Part shown: positions 51,780 through 59,533 of the stretch, one piece after another
Numbering within the stretch: position 1 is the first letter of the stretch
Layout of the letters: every line of letters begins with the position of its first letter
Source: a virus
Strand: one strand, 5' to 3'
IMG/VR virus record: IMGVR_UViG_3300027754_004582
Coordinates: 30,497-94,496 of that record
DNA: 64,000 nt
Notes under the pieces: model-generated
Seen by the model: only the letters and a program-made list of their open reading frames with translations
What the model was told of the DNA's origin: nothing
Database searches by the model: none
Program-made: the position numbers and the translations under genes

Positions 51780-52613
51780 ATGGAAAAAAAACAAATTAGA
51801 AAAGTATCAGATTGGTGGGGTGAATACGATTGTTCATCAAACCGCAACATGCCAAAACACATTCAATGGCTATCAAGAGACACTGAAACACCACACGAAG
51901 TGAGTGTTTATGTTGATAACTACATCAAAGATTGGGGATTCAATGACCCAAAAAGAGATAAGATTGGATGGTTATTAGAATCGCCTCAAATGAATGAAGG
52001 TACCATCAAATATCTCGTTGACAACATTGACATGACAAGGGAACATTTCAAGTGGATTTTCACTTGTATGGATAGTCTTATTGAATTAGGTGCTCCATTT
52101 GTATACAACATTTCAAATGCAGCCCCTTGGATTTGGGAAAAAAACAGAGCAATTCACCCTAAAACTAAATTGGTATCAATGATTGCATCTAATAAAGGAT
52201 GGTTACGTGGGCACCAAAATAGATTACAATGGGTTGAAAAATTAAAAGATAAAGTTGACTTATTTGGTTCAGGAAGACCTAATCAATTGAATGATAAAGA
52301 AGATGGTTTAAAAGATTACATGTTCTCAGTTGCAATTGAGAATGATAATTCGGATACTTACTTCACAGAAAAATTAACCGATTGTTTTGCGATGGGTACA
52401 GTTCCAGTTTATTATGGTTCAAGAAAAGTTGTTGAAAAATATTTTGACCCAACAGGAGTTATCTTCTTAGAAGATGATGCTGATTTATCAACATTAACAT
52501 TAGAAAAATATCAATCATTAATGCCAGCAATTGAAAGGAATTTCATAGCTGCGAATAACCTACCTGTATCGGAAGACTACATGTGGGAAAATTATTTAAA
52601 AAACTTATTTTAA
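51780..52613 (+). CDS. Alpha-1,3-fucosyltransferase-like (GT10)
   Basis: This 277-residue protein has the GT10 signature near residues 182-212: FSVAIENDNSDTYFTEKLTD then CFAMGTVPVYYGS ('f...fENs...dY.TEKl.....g.vPv..G'). It is longer than the minimal domain but lacks a transmembrane segment. GT10 uses GDP-L-fucose as donor. With the GT11 neighbour and the epimerase, it suggests a phage-made decorated glycan. It begins 2 nt after the methyltransferase stop, and the SDR gene begins 1 nt after its own stop. Confidence 0.85.
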   Translation: MEKKQIRKVSDWWGEYDCSSNRNMPKHIQWLSRDTETPHEVSVYVDNYIKDWGFNDPKRDKIGWLLESPQMNEGTIKYLVDNIDMTREHFKWIFTCMDSLIELGAPFVYNISNAAPWIWEKNRAIHPKTKLVSMIASNKGWLRGHQNRLQWVEKLKDKVDLFGSGRPNQLNDKEDGLKDYMFSVAIENDNSDTYFTEKLTDCFAMGTVPVYYGSRKVVEKYFDPTGVIFLEDDADLSTLTLEKYQSLMPAIERNFIAANNLPVSEDYMWENYLKNLF

Positions 52614-52614
52614 T

Positions 52615-53430
52615 ATGAAATATCTAGTACTTGGCTCATCAGGGCAAATTGGTGCAGAACTTTGTAAATTCTTAAAGAAAGAAGGTCATGAAGTTTTGAC
52701 GTTTGATATAGAAGAAAATTCTATGCAAGATTTAAGAATAAAAGGAATTGTTGATTCACATATTAATGAATCAGATTTTGTGATGTTTTTAGCGTTTGAC
52801 GTAGGAGGTTCAAGATACTTGAAGAAGTATCAACACACTTATGAGTTTATAGACAACAATGCTAGACTTATGGTTCACACATTTAACGCATTAAAATCAT
52901 ATAGGAAACCATTCATTTTTGCGTCATCTCAAATGTCCAACATGTCGTACTCTCCATATGGAATCGCAAAAGCTTTAGGTGAATCTTATACAAGGGCTTT
53001 GGGAGGCATTACAGTTAAGTTTTGGAACGTTTATGGTCCTGAACATAATTTAGAAAAATCTCACGTAATTACTGACTTTATCTTAAAGGCACACAATTAC
53101 GGACATATCACCATGATGACAGACGGAACTGAAGAAAGACAATTCTTGCACGCTGAAGATTGTTCAAACGCTTTAATGATTCTTTCTCAAAAATACAATG
53201 AAATAGATAGAGACAAAGAATTACACATTACAAATTTTAAGTGGGAGTCTATTCTTGAGGTTGGATTAATTATTAGTGAAGAAATTCCTTGTAGAATTAC
53301 TCCAGGAAAAGATACTGATACAGTTCAACTTAATAAAAGAAATGAACCCGACCCGTATATTTTGAATTTTTGGGAACCAAAGATTTCATTAAAAGAGGGT
53401 ATAAAAAGAATAATTAAAGAAATGATATGA
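52615..53430 (+). CDS. NAD(P)-dependent SDR epimerase/dehydratase
   Basis: This 271-residue protein has YLVLGSSGQIGAELCKF at the start (GxxGxxG Rossmann), FASSQMSNMSYSPYGIAKAL (Y..xK site at about 114-118) and VKFWNVYGPEHN, the epimerase 'r..NvYGP' signature. It belongs to extended SDRs that alter nucleotide sugars. The exact reaction cannot be read. It overlaps the GDP-mannose epimerase homologue by 4 bp, suggesting that both act on the same nucleotide-sugar pool. Confidence 0.85.
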   Translation: MKYLVLGSSGQIGAELCKFLKKEGHEVLTFDIEENSMQDLRIKGIVDSHINESDFVMFLAFDVGGSRYLKKYQHTYEFIDNNARLMVHTFNALKSYRKPFIFASSQMSNMSYSPYGIAKALGESYTRALGGITVKFWNVYGPEHNLEKSHVITDFILKAHNYGHITMMTDGTEERQFLHAEDCSNALMILSQKYNEIDRDKELHITNFKWESILEVGLIISEEIPCRITPGKDTDTVQLNKRNEPDPYILNFWEPKISLKEGIKRIIKEMI

Positions 53431-54521
53431 AAAAAATAGTAATATTAGGAGGAGGTGGATTCATCGGAGGACACCTTGCAAAAAGATTAAAAGAAGAAGG
53501 TAATCACGTTAGAATTTGTGATATTAAAAAACACGAATATTTCTTTCAAGACGAAATATGTAACGAATTCATTTTAGGGGATTTAACAGACCCTAAGGTC
53601 GTTGATTTGGTGATTGAAGAAGGAGTTGATGAAGTATATCAATTAGCGGCAGACATGGGTGGAGCTCTTTATATCTTCACTGGTGAGAATGATGCAAATT
53701 TAATGCATAATTCAGCAACAATTAACTTAAACGTTTCAAGAGAATGTGTTAAGAAAAAAGTTGGTAAAGTATTTTATTCTTCATCAGCGTGTATGTATCC
53801 TGAACACAATCAATTAGACCCATTAAATCCAAACTGTGAAGAAAGTTCTGCATATCCTGCAAATCCAGATTCAGAATACGGATGGGAAAAATTATTCTCT
53901 GAAAGAGTATTCTTGGCATACCATAGAAATTATAAGTTAAATGTGAGAATTGCGAGATTCCATAACATCTTCGGTCCACAAGGTACGTGGAGAGGTGGTA
54001 GAGAAAAATCACCAGCAGCAATGTGTAGAAAAGTCGCAGAGTCTAAAGACGGAGATATTATTGAAGTGTGGGGTAACGGTATGCAAACACGTTCATTCTT
54101 ATATGTTGAAGAATGTGTTGAAGCTGTTTTAAGATTAATGGATAGTGATTTTACTGGACCTGTTAATATTGGTAGTGAAGAAATGGTTACAATTAATCAA
54201 CTTGCTGGAATGGCAATTGCAATTTCTGAAAAGAATTTAGAAATTAAAAATATTGACGGAGAAGAATTTGTTCAAAAATATGGTTTCAAATGCCCTTTAG
54301 GCGTTAAGGGTAGAAATTCAGATAATAACCTTTATAGAGAAAAAATTGGATGGGAAGTTAGTCAGCCCCTTTCAATCGGATTAAAAAAGACTTATAATTG
54401 GATTAAGTCACAAGTTGACCATGTAGAAATTAACACTCCTTGGATTTATGAAAGTCCTGATGGGGGTAATTCAATCTACAGAAGAGAACCAGGTAGTTTA
54501 GATAAACAAAAAATTAAATAA
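53427..54521 (+). CDS. GDP-mannose 3,5-epimerase homologue
   Basis: This 364-residue protein is very like the plant ascorbate-pathway GDP-mannose 3,5-epimerase. Visible matches are GGGGFIGGHLAKRLKEEGNH, AADMGGALY, SSSACMYPE, AYPANPDSEYGWEKL (Y and K of the YxxxK site), RFHNIFGPQGTWRGG REKSPAA, QTRSFLYVEECVEAVLRLM, PVNIGSEEMVTI and GRNSDNNLYREKIGW. The family converts GDP-mannose to GDP-L-galactose and GDP-L-gulose. In the phage this may supply GDP-L-galactose for the fucosyltransferase-like enzymes. The last 20 residues (PDGGNSIYRREPG) are an extension. The assignment at family level is strong; the exact product is inferred. Confidence 0.9.
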   Translation: MKKIVILGGGGFIGGHLAKRLKEEGNHVRICDIKKHEYFFQDEICNEFILGDLTDPKVVDLVIEEGVDEVYQLAADMGGALYIFTGENDANLMHNSATINLNVSRECVKKKVGKVFYSSSACMYPEHNQLDPLNPNCEESSAYPANPDSEYGWEKLFSERVFLAYHRNYKLNVRIARFHNIFGPQGTWRGGREKSPAAMCRKVAESKDGDIIEVWGNGMQTRSFLYVEECVEAVLRLMDSDFTGPVNIGSEEMVTINQLAGMAIAISEKNLEIKNIDGEEFVQKYGFKCPLGVKGRNSDNNLYREKIGWEVSQPLSIGLKKTYNWIKSQVDHVEINTPWIYESPDGGNSIYRREPGSLDKQKIK

Positions 54522-54522
54522 A

Positions 54523-54903
54523 ATGGTAACAGTTCCTGTTAGTGTTGGAGAAATGATTGATAAGTTATCAATACTCCAAGTAAAAAAGAATAATGTAAAA
54601 GATGAAAACAAATTAGTATTCATCAAAAAAGAATTTGAATTACTTTATAATTTTTCTTCGGAATATCTAAGTAACTTAGAGACAGAATCAATTTATCACA
54701 GATTGGTTGAAGTTAATTCTAATCTTTGGGATGTTGAGGATAAATTGAGAATCATGGAAAAAGAACAAAAATTTGATGATGAATTTATATCTTTGGCTAG
54801 AAAAGTATATTTTACAAATGATGAAAGATTTACATTAAAAAATGAAATTAATCTAATAACGGATTCAGAAATCCGAGAGATTAAAGATTACGTAAAGTAT
54901 TAA
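54523..54903 (+). CDS. DUF6165-like small protein
   Basis: This 126-residue protein begins VTVPVSVGEMIDKLSILQVK, the 'v.vSvGE.iDKlsIL.iK' pattern of the DUF6165 family, which is often found near polysaccharide-modification genes. It is helical and has no predicted catalytic residues. It begins 1 nt after the GDP-mannose epimerase homologue's stop and is followed 17 nt later by PhoH. Function is unknown; the family name is from pattern recall. Confidence 0.65.
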   Translation: MVTVPVSVGEMIDKLSILQVKKNNVKDENKLVFIKKEFELLYNFSSEYLSNLETESIYHRLVEVNSNLWDVEDKLRIMEKEQKFDDEFISLARKVYFTNDERFTLKNEINLITDSEIREIKDYVKY

Positions 54904-54920
54904 ATAACAAAAAAATATTA

Positions 54921-55655
54921 ATGGGTAAAACAACCAGAAGACAACCAACTCAAACACCTACTTTAGAAGTAGGAATTGCAAAAACAAAAAAACAATTGAT
55001 TTGTTCAATTGTAAAAAAGAAAACTAAAGAAAAATTTTTATCTGAAAGTCAGAAAATATATTACGAAACATTATCTTCAAACCAAATAACAATTTGTTCA
55101 GGGCCTGCAGGTGTTGGTAAAAGTTACATTGCAATGAAATGTGCTGTAGACTTATTGGTAGACCCTGAAACACCTTATGAGAAAATTATAATTGTAAGAC
55201 CAGCTGTTGAAGCGGAAGAAAAACTTGGAAGTTTACCTGGTGGTGTTGAAGAAAAATTAGACCCTTACATATTTCCATCATATTATCTTTTAAATAAGAT
55301 AATTGGTAAAGAATCAAGGGAGAGGTTAAAAGATGTTGAGGCTATTGAAGTTTTTGCCTTGGCGTATATGAGAGGAATGAATATAGATAATTCAATTCTT
55401 ATTTTTGAAGAGGCTCAAAACTCAACTCCAAGTCAAATGAAACTTTTATTAACAAGAATTGGGTTCAATTCAAAATTTTTCATATCAGGTGATTTGGAAC
55501 AATTTGATAGACATAAAGATAAAACACAGACAGGATTATGGGATGCATTAAAAAAATTCCAAAATATGAAGGACATTGGTGTCTTTGAATTTAATCCCGA
55601 AGATATTGTTAGAAATCCATTGATTTCGGACATATTAAAAAGATATGAAGAATGA
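54921..55655 (+). CDS. phoH: PhoH-like ATPase
   Basis: This 244-residue protein has Walker A GPAGVGKSY at about 61-69, IIIVRPAVEAEEKLGSLPGG (the PhoH 'RP.v...e.lGfLPG' motif), ILIFEEAQNSTPSQMKLLL (Walker B-like) and FFISGDLEQFDR. PhoH is a P-loop ATPase common in phages, with a role in stress or RNA metabolism. It is close to typical size. The following gene overlaps its stop by 4 bp. Confidence 0.93.
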   Translation: MGKTTRRQPTQTPTLEVGIAKTKKQLICSIVKKKTKEKFLSESQKIYYETLSSNQITICSGPAGVGKSYIAMKCAVDLLVDPETPYEKIIIVRPAVEAEEKLGSLPGGVEEKLDPYIFPSYYLLNKIIGKESRERLKDVEAIEVFALAYMRGMNIDNSILIFEEAQNSTPSQMKLLLTRIGFNSKFFISGDLEQFDRHKDKTQTGLWDALKKFQNMKDIGVFEFNPEDIVRNPLISDILKRYEE

Positions 55656-56263
55656 AAATAGGAATAGAAATAAATGGGGTTTTAAGAGACACTTTAAAAA
55701 AAGTTCAGCAAGAGTATGAGAAATGGTACCTTAATGAAAATTTAAAGGAACTTAAATTAATTCAAGACGACCCTAGCATTGAAAGAAAAGTAATATCAGA
55801 CGTTACTTCTTTAGAATTAACTAAACACTTATCATTTAAAGATGAAGATGAGGTTTATAATTTTTTATACAAAGAGCACACGATGGAAATTTTTGGTCAC
55901 GCTGGTTCTGTTGAATACAACGGAATGAGTGAGCTAAATGATTTTTATTTTGATATGAGAGATTCTCATGATATTATCATTGTTTCTGATGAAATTGGAA
56001 AATCAAAACCAGCATCTCTATTCTTTTTGGCTAAGTTTGGTTGCTTAGTTGAAAACATTAAATTTTATAGTGAAGTTACAATTAATTCGTTATGGGATTC
56101 AATAGACATTTTACTTACAGCGAATCCTAATCTATTATTAAATCACCCAACAAATAAACGAGTAATAAAATTTAATACTGATTATAACTCCAACATTAAA
56201 GTTGAGAATGAAATATCAAGTATGAAAGAACTCAAAACAAAAATAGAACAAATATATGCTTAA
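55652..56263 (+). CDS. HAD-like protein with altered catalytic motif
   Basis: This 203-residue protein starts MKIGIEINGVLRDTLKKVQQ. This resembles HAD motif I (DxDGVLRDT) but with Glu for the first Asp (E-I-N), which would remove the nucleophile. IIIVSDEIGKSKPASLFFLAKFG resembles later HAD segments (S..G.sKP.). It may be an inactive or structural HAD-fold protein, or a nucleotide-binding relative. It lies directly after PhoH and overlaps both neighbours (4 bp and 8 bp). Confidence 0.55.
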   Translation: MKIGIEINGVLRDTLKKVQQEYEKWYLNENLKELKLIQDDPSIERKVISDVTSLELTKHLSFKDEDEVYNFLYKEHTMEIFGHAGSVEYNGMSELNDFYFDMRDSHDIIIVSDEIGKSKPASLFFLAKFGCLVENIKFYSEVTINSLWDSIDILLTANPNLLLNHPTNKRVIKFNTDYNSNIKVENEISSMKELKTKIEQIYA

Positions 56264-56537
56264 TGTTTTAGGAGAAAATTATTATGTAGATTTAGATGCC
56301 ATTGAAGAGTATCTTGATATGACTGATGAACTATCTGTAGAACCAACTAGTGGTACAACAGAAATGAGAATTAATATCATAAAATTAGAAATGGTTAAAA
56401 TGATGTTAGAAACTGTATTATCTGAACACGACGATGTTGATGAAAGTTTAGGTATAAAATCATCTACAAAAACAAGTATCCCTTTCAAAATCGCATTTAA
56501 CAGTTTATTAAATAAAAACCTTATCAATCATTATTAA
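56256..56537 (+). CDS. Small unknown protein
   Basis: This 93-residue protein (MLNVLGENYYVDLDAIEEYL, then MRINIIKLEMVKMMLETVLS) is acidic and helical with no recognised domain. It overlaps the HAD-like gene by 8 bp and is followed 1 nt later by a glycosyltransferase, so it is probably translated with them. Confidence 0.6.
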   Translation: MLNVLGENYYVDLDAIEEYLDMTDELSVEPTSGTTEMRINIIKLEMVKMMLETVLSEHDDVDESLGIKSSTKTSIPFKIAFNSLLNKNLINHY

Positions 56538-56538
56538 T

Positions 56539-57591
56539 ATGGAAAATACATTAAAAGAAAAAGTACTTAAATCCATTGAGGTATTAAAAGACAAACAAGC
56601 AAGAATTTATTTCCTAACACAAGACACAAAAGGAAATGCAAAAGCTTCGGTTAGATTTATATATCAAGTGGCAAAAACACTAAAAGATGCAGGATTCAAT
56701 CCAATCATCTTACATGAAAAAAACGACTATGCAGGTGTTGCAAAATGGCTTGGTGAAGAATATATGAATATTCCTCATAGAGTTATTGAAGGTCAAAATT
56801 TAGAAATATCTCCAGAAGATTTTTTAATTGTTCCTGAAATTTTTGGTTTCATGATGGAACAAGTTAAACAATTACCTTGTGCTAAAGTTGTTTTGGCTCA
56901 ATCTTACGCCTACATTGTTGAAACTTTACAACCAGGTCAAAACTGGGCTCAATATGGTTTCTTTAAATGTTTAACAACAACAAACAATCAAAAGGAATAT
57001 ATTGAAAGAGTAATGAGACAATCAACTTTTGATATTATCAAACCTTATGTTTCAGAAAATTTCTACCCTAAATCACAACCTCCGATGCCAATTGTTGCTG
57101 TTCACACTAAAGAACAAAGTGATGCAATTAATATTATCAAAACATTTTATTTAAAATTCCCTCAATATAGATGGTTCACATTTAGAGATTTAAGAGGACT
57201 TACAGAAGTTGAGTTTGCTAACTCGTTAAGAGATTGTTTTGTAAGTGTATGGATTGACGATGAAAGTGGATTTGGTACATTCCCATTGGAGTCTATGAAA
57301 TCTAATGTACCTGTAATTGGAAAGGTTCCAAATTTACCTACAGAATGGATGACTGAGGATAATGGTATATGGATTACGGACAAAACTTTATTTGCAGACG
57401 TAATTGCTGATTTTATTCAAAATTGGTTAGAGGATAATATTAAACCTGAAATGTATGAAGAAATGAAAAAAACTGCAGACAAATACTCAGATAAACAAGA
57501 ATTTGAAACTTCTGTGACAACTTTATTTAAAAAGTTTTTAATTAACAGAGCGGATTCATTTGAAGAACAAATCATTAAAACAGAAGAATAA
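56539..57591 (+). CDS. GT-B-like glycosyltransferase
   Basis: This 350-residue protein has ARIYFLTQDTKGNAKASVRF at the N-terminus and a C-terminal donor-site-like DDESGFGTFPLESMKSNVPV IG segment (about 236-258) typical of GT4-like enzymes ('D.sEgfG.p.lEam..g.pVi'). The N-terminal half contains GFMMEQVKQLPCAKVVLAQS. It has no membrane segment. It is followed 1 nt later by a GT2-type gene, in the end of the glycosylation cluster. Confidence 0.75.
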   Translation: MENTLKEKVLKSIEVLKDKQARIYFLTQDTKGNAKASVRFIYQVAKTLKDAGFNPIILHEKNDYAGVAKWLGEEYMNIPHRVIEGQNLEISPEDFLIVPEIFGFMMEQVKQLPCAKVVLAQSYAYIVETLQPGQNWAQYGFFKCLTTTNNQKEYIERVMRQSTFDIIKPYVSENFYPKSQPPMPIVAVHTKEQSDAINIIKTFYLKFPQYRWFTFRDLRGLTEVEFANSLRDCFVSVWIDDESGFGTFPLESMKSNVPVIGKVPNLPTEWMTEDNGIWITDKTLFADVIADFIQNWLEDNIKPEMYEEMKKTADKYSDKQEFETSVTTLFKKFLINRADSFEEQIIKTEE

Positions 57592-57592
57592 T

Positions 57593-58399
57593 ATGGAAAA
57601 TAAAATATCATTATCAGTTATACTGCCAATCAAATCAGCAAAAGCAAAAGACTTTGATGAACTTTTTGGAAAAGCAATTAATTCTTTAAAAGAACAAAAA
57701 GTTGATTTTGAAGAACTAGTAATTGTTCACACTCAAGAAGAATCGTTAATACAAGTTTTAGAGGACTACGACTTTGGAAATATAAATGTTACTAAAGTAT
57801 TGTGGGATAAAGAACCTAACTACGCATCACAAATAAACTATGGTGTTGAACAAGCAAAAGGTACTTGGGTTTCATTGTTAGAATTTGATGACGAATATTC
57901 ATCAATTTGGTTTAAAAATGTAAAACAATATTCAGAATCATATCCTGATGTTCAAATGTTTTTACCTGTAGTTGTTGAAGTTGATGATAAAGGAATGTTT
58001 GCTGGTTTCACTAATGAAGCAACTTTTGCAGCAAACTTCACACAAGAAATGGGGTTCTTAACTAACGAAACTTTACAAGATTATCAAAATTTCCAAACTG
58101 CTGGTTCTGTGATTAAAAAATCTGTATTTGAAGACTTTGGTGGATTTAAACCATCAATAAAATTAACATTTGTTTACGAATTCTTATTAAGACTATCTTA
58201 CAATTCTGTATCAATTATGACAATACCTAAGTTAGGGTATAAACATATTAACATGAGAGAAGGTTCAATATTTTGGACATATAAGAATGGAGAAAACAAA
58301 ATGCTTGATGATGAAGTTAAGTTTTGGATTCAAACTGCAAAGAAAGAATATTTTTTTACTGACGATAGAGTCATAAAATATCAATCAGAAAATGCATAA
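57593..58399 (+). CDS. GT2 family glycosyltransferase
   Basis: From the ATG at 57593 this is 268 residues. It opens ISLSVILPIKSAKAKDFDEL, has INYGVEQAKGTWVSLLEFDDEYS (the GT2 'N.g...A.G.yi..ld.DD' metal-site segment) and YEFLLRLSYNSVSIMTIPKLG. An earlier in-frame ATG at 57560 would overlap the preceding gene, so the start 1 nt after its stop is preferred. It is the last gene of the cluster and abuts the sigma factor gene with no spacer. Confidence 0.8.
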   Translation: MENKISLSVILPIKSAKAKDFDELFGKAINSLKEQKVDFEELVIVHTQEESLIQVLEDYDFGNINVTKVLWDKEPNYASQINYGVEQAKGTWVSLLEFDDEYSSIWFKNVKQYSESYPDVQMFLPVVVEVDDKGMFAGFTNEATFAANFTQEMGFLTNETLQDYQNFQTAGSVIKKSVFEDFGGFKPSIKLTFVYEFLLRLSYNSVSIMTIPKLGYKHINMREGSIFWTYKNGENKMLDDEVKFWIQTAKKEYFFTDDRVIKYQSENA

Positions 58400-59146
58400 A
58401 TGCAAGAAACTCTATCTGCACAAACAGAAGATGTTTCATCCAAAAAAAGAGGTAGAAAGGCAGTCAAAGAAAATTATTTTGACGTAAGAGAAGAAACCGC
58501 AGTTAGAAAATTTTTAATTGCTGAAACTTCATACGAAAAAAACAAAATATATAATGAATTCTTAAGAGCTCCTCTTGATAAGATGATTTCATCAATTATA
58601 AGACGTTACAAATTGTATCGTAAAGATATGGATTTTATTGAAATTCATACTGACACACATTCTTTTTTGATGACTAAGGTTGATAAATTCAAACCAGACA
58701 AAAACAAAAAAGCGTATTCATATTTTGGAACGATTTGTAAAAATTATTTAATGGGTCAAATCATTAAAGACCAAAAAGAAACAAATCGTAAAATTTCATA
58801 TGAGGATATTTCTTCAAGTATTGAAGAAAGACCTGACATGATTTATCGTATAGATGACGATATTGTAGAAACTGATGTCATAATTACTCAATACCTTAAA
58901 GAACTTAAAGATTTTATTGAAACAGAATCATTGAATGATAATGAAAAAAAGTTAGGTTATGCATTAATTGATTTATTTGACAATTACGAAACTATATTTT
59001 CAGGTGCAGATAATAACAAATTTAATAAAAATGTCATACTACTTTCATTAAGAGAAATGACTAATCTTAGTACAAAAGAGATAAGAAGTTCAATAAAAAG
59101 ATTCAAAAAACTTTATTTAGTTATTCAACATAAAATGAAAAACTAA
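58400..59146 (+). CDS. Late sigma factor-like protein (probable T4 gp55-like)
   Basis: This 248-residue protein has a sigma region 2-like section at about residues 40-130: PLDKMISSIIRRYKLYRKDM and TKVDKFKPDKNKKAYSYFGT ICKNYLMGQII. That 'yf..i.rn.l.g' pattern fits bacteriophage sigma factors such as T4 gp55, which directs late transcription from short promoters. There is a basic N-terminal tail (KKRGRKAVK), and the C-terminus (about 215-248) may be the coactivator-contacting end. It lies immediately before late-type virion genes. This is a tentative match by eye, but its role would suit the TATTTAT elements. Confidence 0.65.
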   Translation: MQETLSAQTEDVSSKKRGRKAVKENYFDVREETAVRKFLIAETSYEKNKIYNEFLRAPLDKMISSIIRRYKLYRKDMDFIEIHTDTHSFLMTKVDKFKPDKNKKAYSYFGTICKNYLMGQIIKDQKETNRKISYEDISSSIEERPDMIYRIDDDIVETDVIITQYLKELKDFIETESLNDNEKKLGYALIDLFDNYETIFSGADNNKFNKNVILLSLREMTNLSTKEIRSSIKRFKKLYLVIQHKMKN

Positions 59147-59153
59147 TTAAAAC

Positions 59154-59160
59154 TATTTAT
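59154..59160 (+). promoter_or_regulatory. TATTTAT late-promoter-like element before virion genes
   Basis: The plus strand reads AACTATTTATAGGTATG, with only 4 nt between the 7-mer and the ATG at 59165, directly after the sigma factor gene. Orientation is unambiguous because both flanking genes are plus-strand. Confidence 0.5.
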
Positions 59161-59164
59161 AGGT

Positions 59165-59530
59165 ATGCCAAGACCACAAAGAAAAGAAATTAATTTTACT
59201 AAAGATTCTATTTTATCTCTCATGCAAGAAATTTATAATGAACTTGTAGAGCAAAGACAAACTGCAATAAGAATTCAAAATAAAATGTTGTCTATGTTAA
59301 AAGACCCAGAGGACATGACAACTATTGGACCTGTAATTGAAAAACAACAAAAAATTGTTAACGAATGTGTTGAAAAGAAAATTAGTCTTTCAAAACTTCA
59401 ATCAGGAATTTGGGAAAAATCAAACAATAATACTGAATCATTTTCTCTTGCCGATTTAGATGATGACTTAATTCAAAATCTTATAGAAAAAGATGTTTCT
59501 AATGACGAGCAAACTTATAAAATGAGATAA
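59165..59530 (+). CDS. Unknown helical protein, virion-region
   Basis: This 121-residue protein (MPRPQRKEINFTKDSILSLM, then IYNELVEQRQTAIRIQNKML) is helical, with likely coiled-coil heptads at about 20-85 and an acidic C-terminus (SLADLDDDLIQNLIEKDV). No domain is recognised. It heads the plus-strand set that ends in a gp5-like gene and follows a TATTTAT element. It may be a small assembly or scaffold factor. Confidence 0.6.
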   Translation: MPRPQRKEINFTKDSILSLMQEIYNELVEQRQTAIRIQNKMLSMLKDPEDMTTIGPVIEKQQKIVNECVEKKISLSKLQSGIWEKSNNNTESFSLADLDDDLIQNLIEKDVSNDEQTYKMR

Positions 59531-59533
59531 GAT

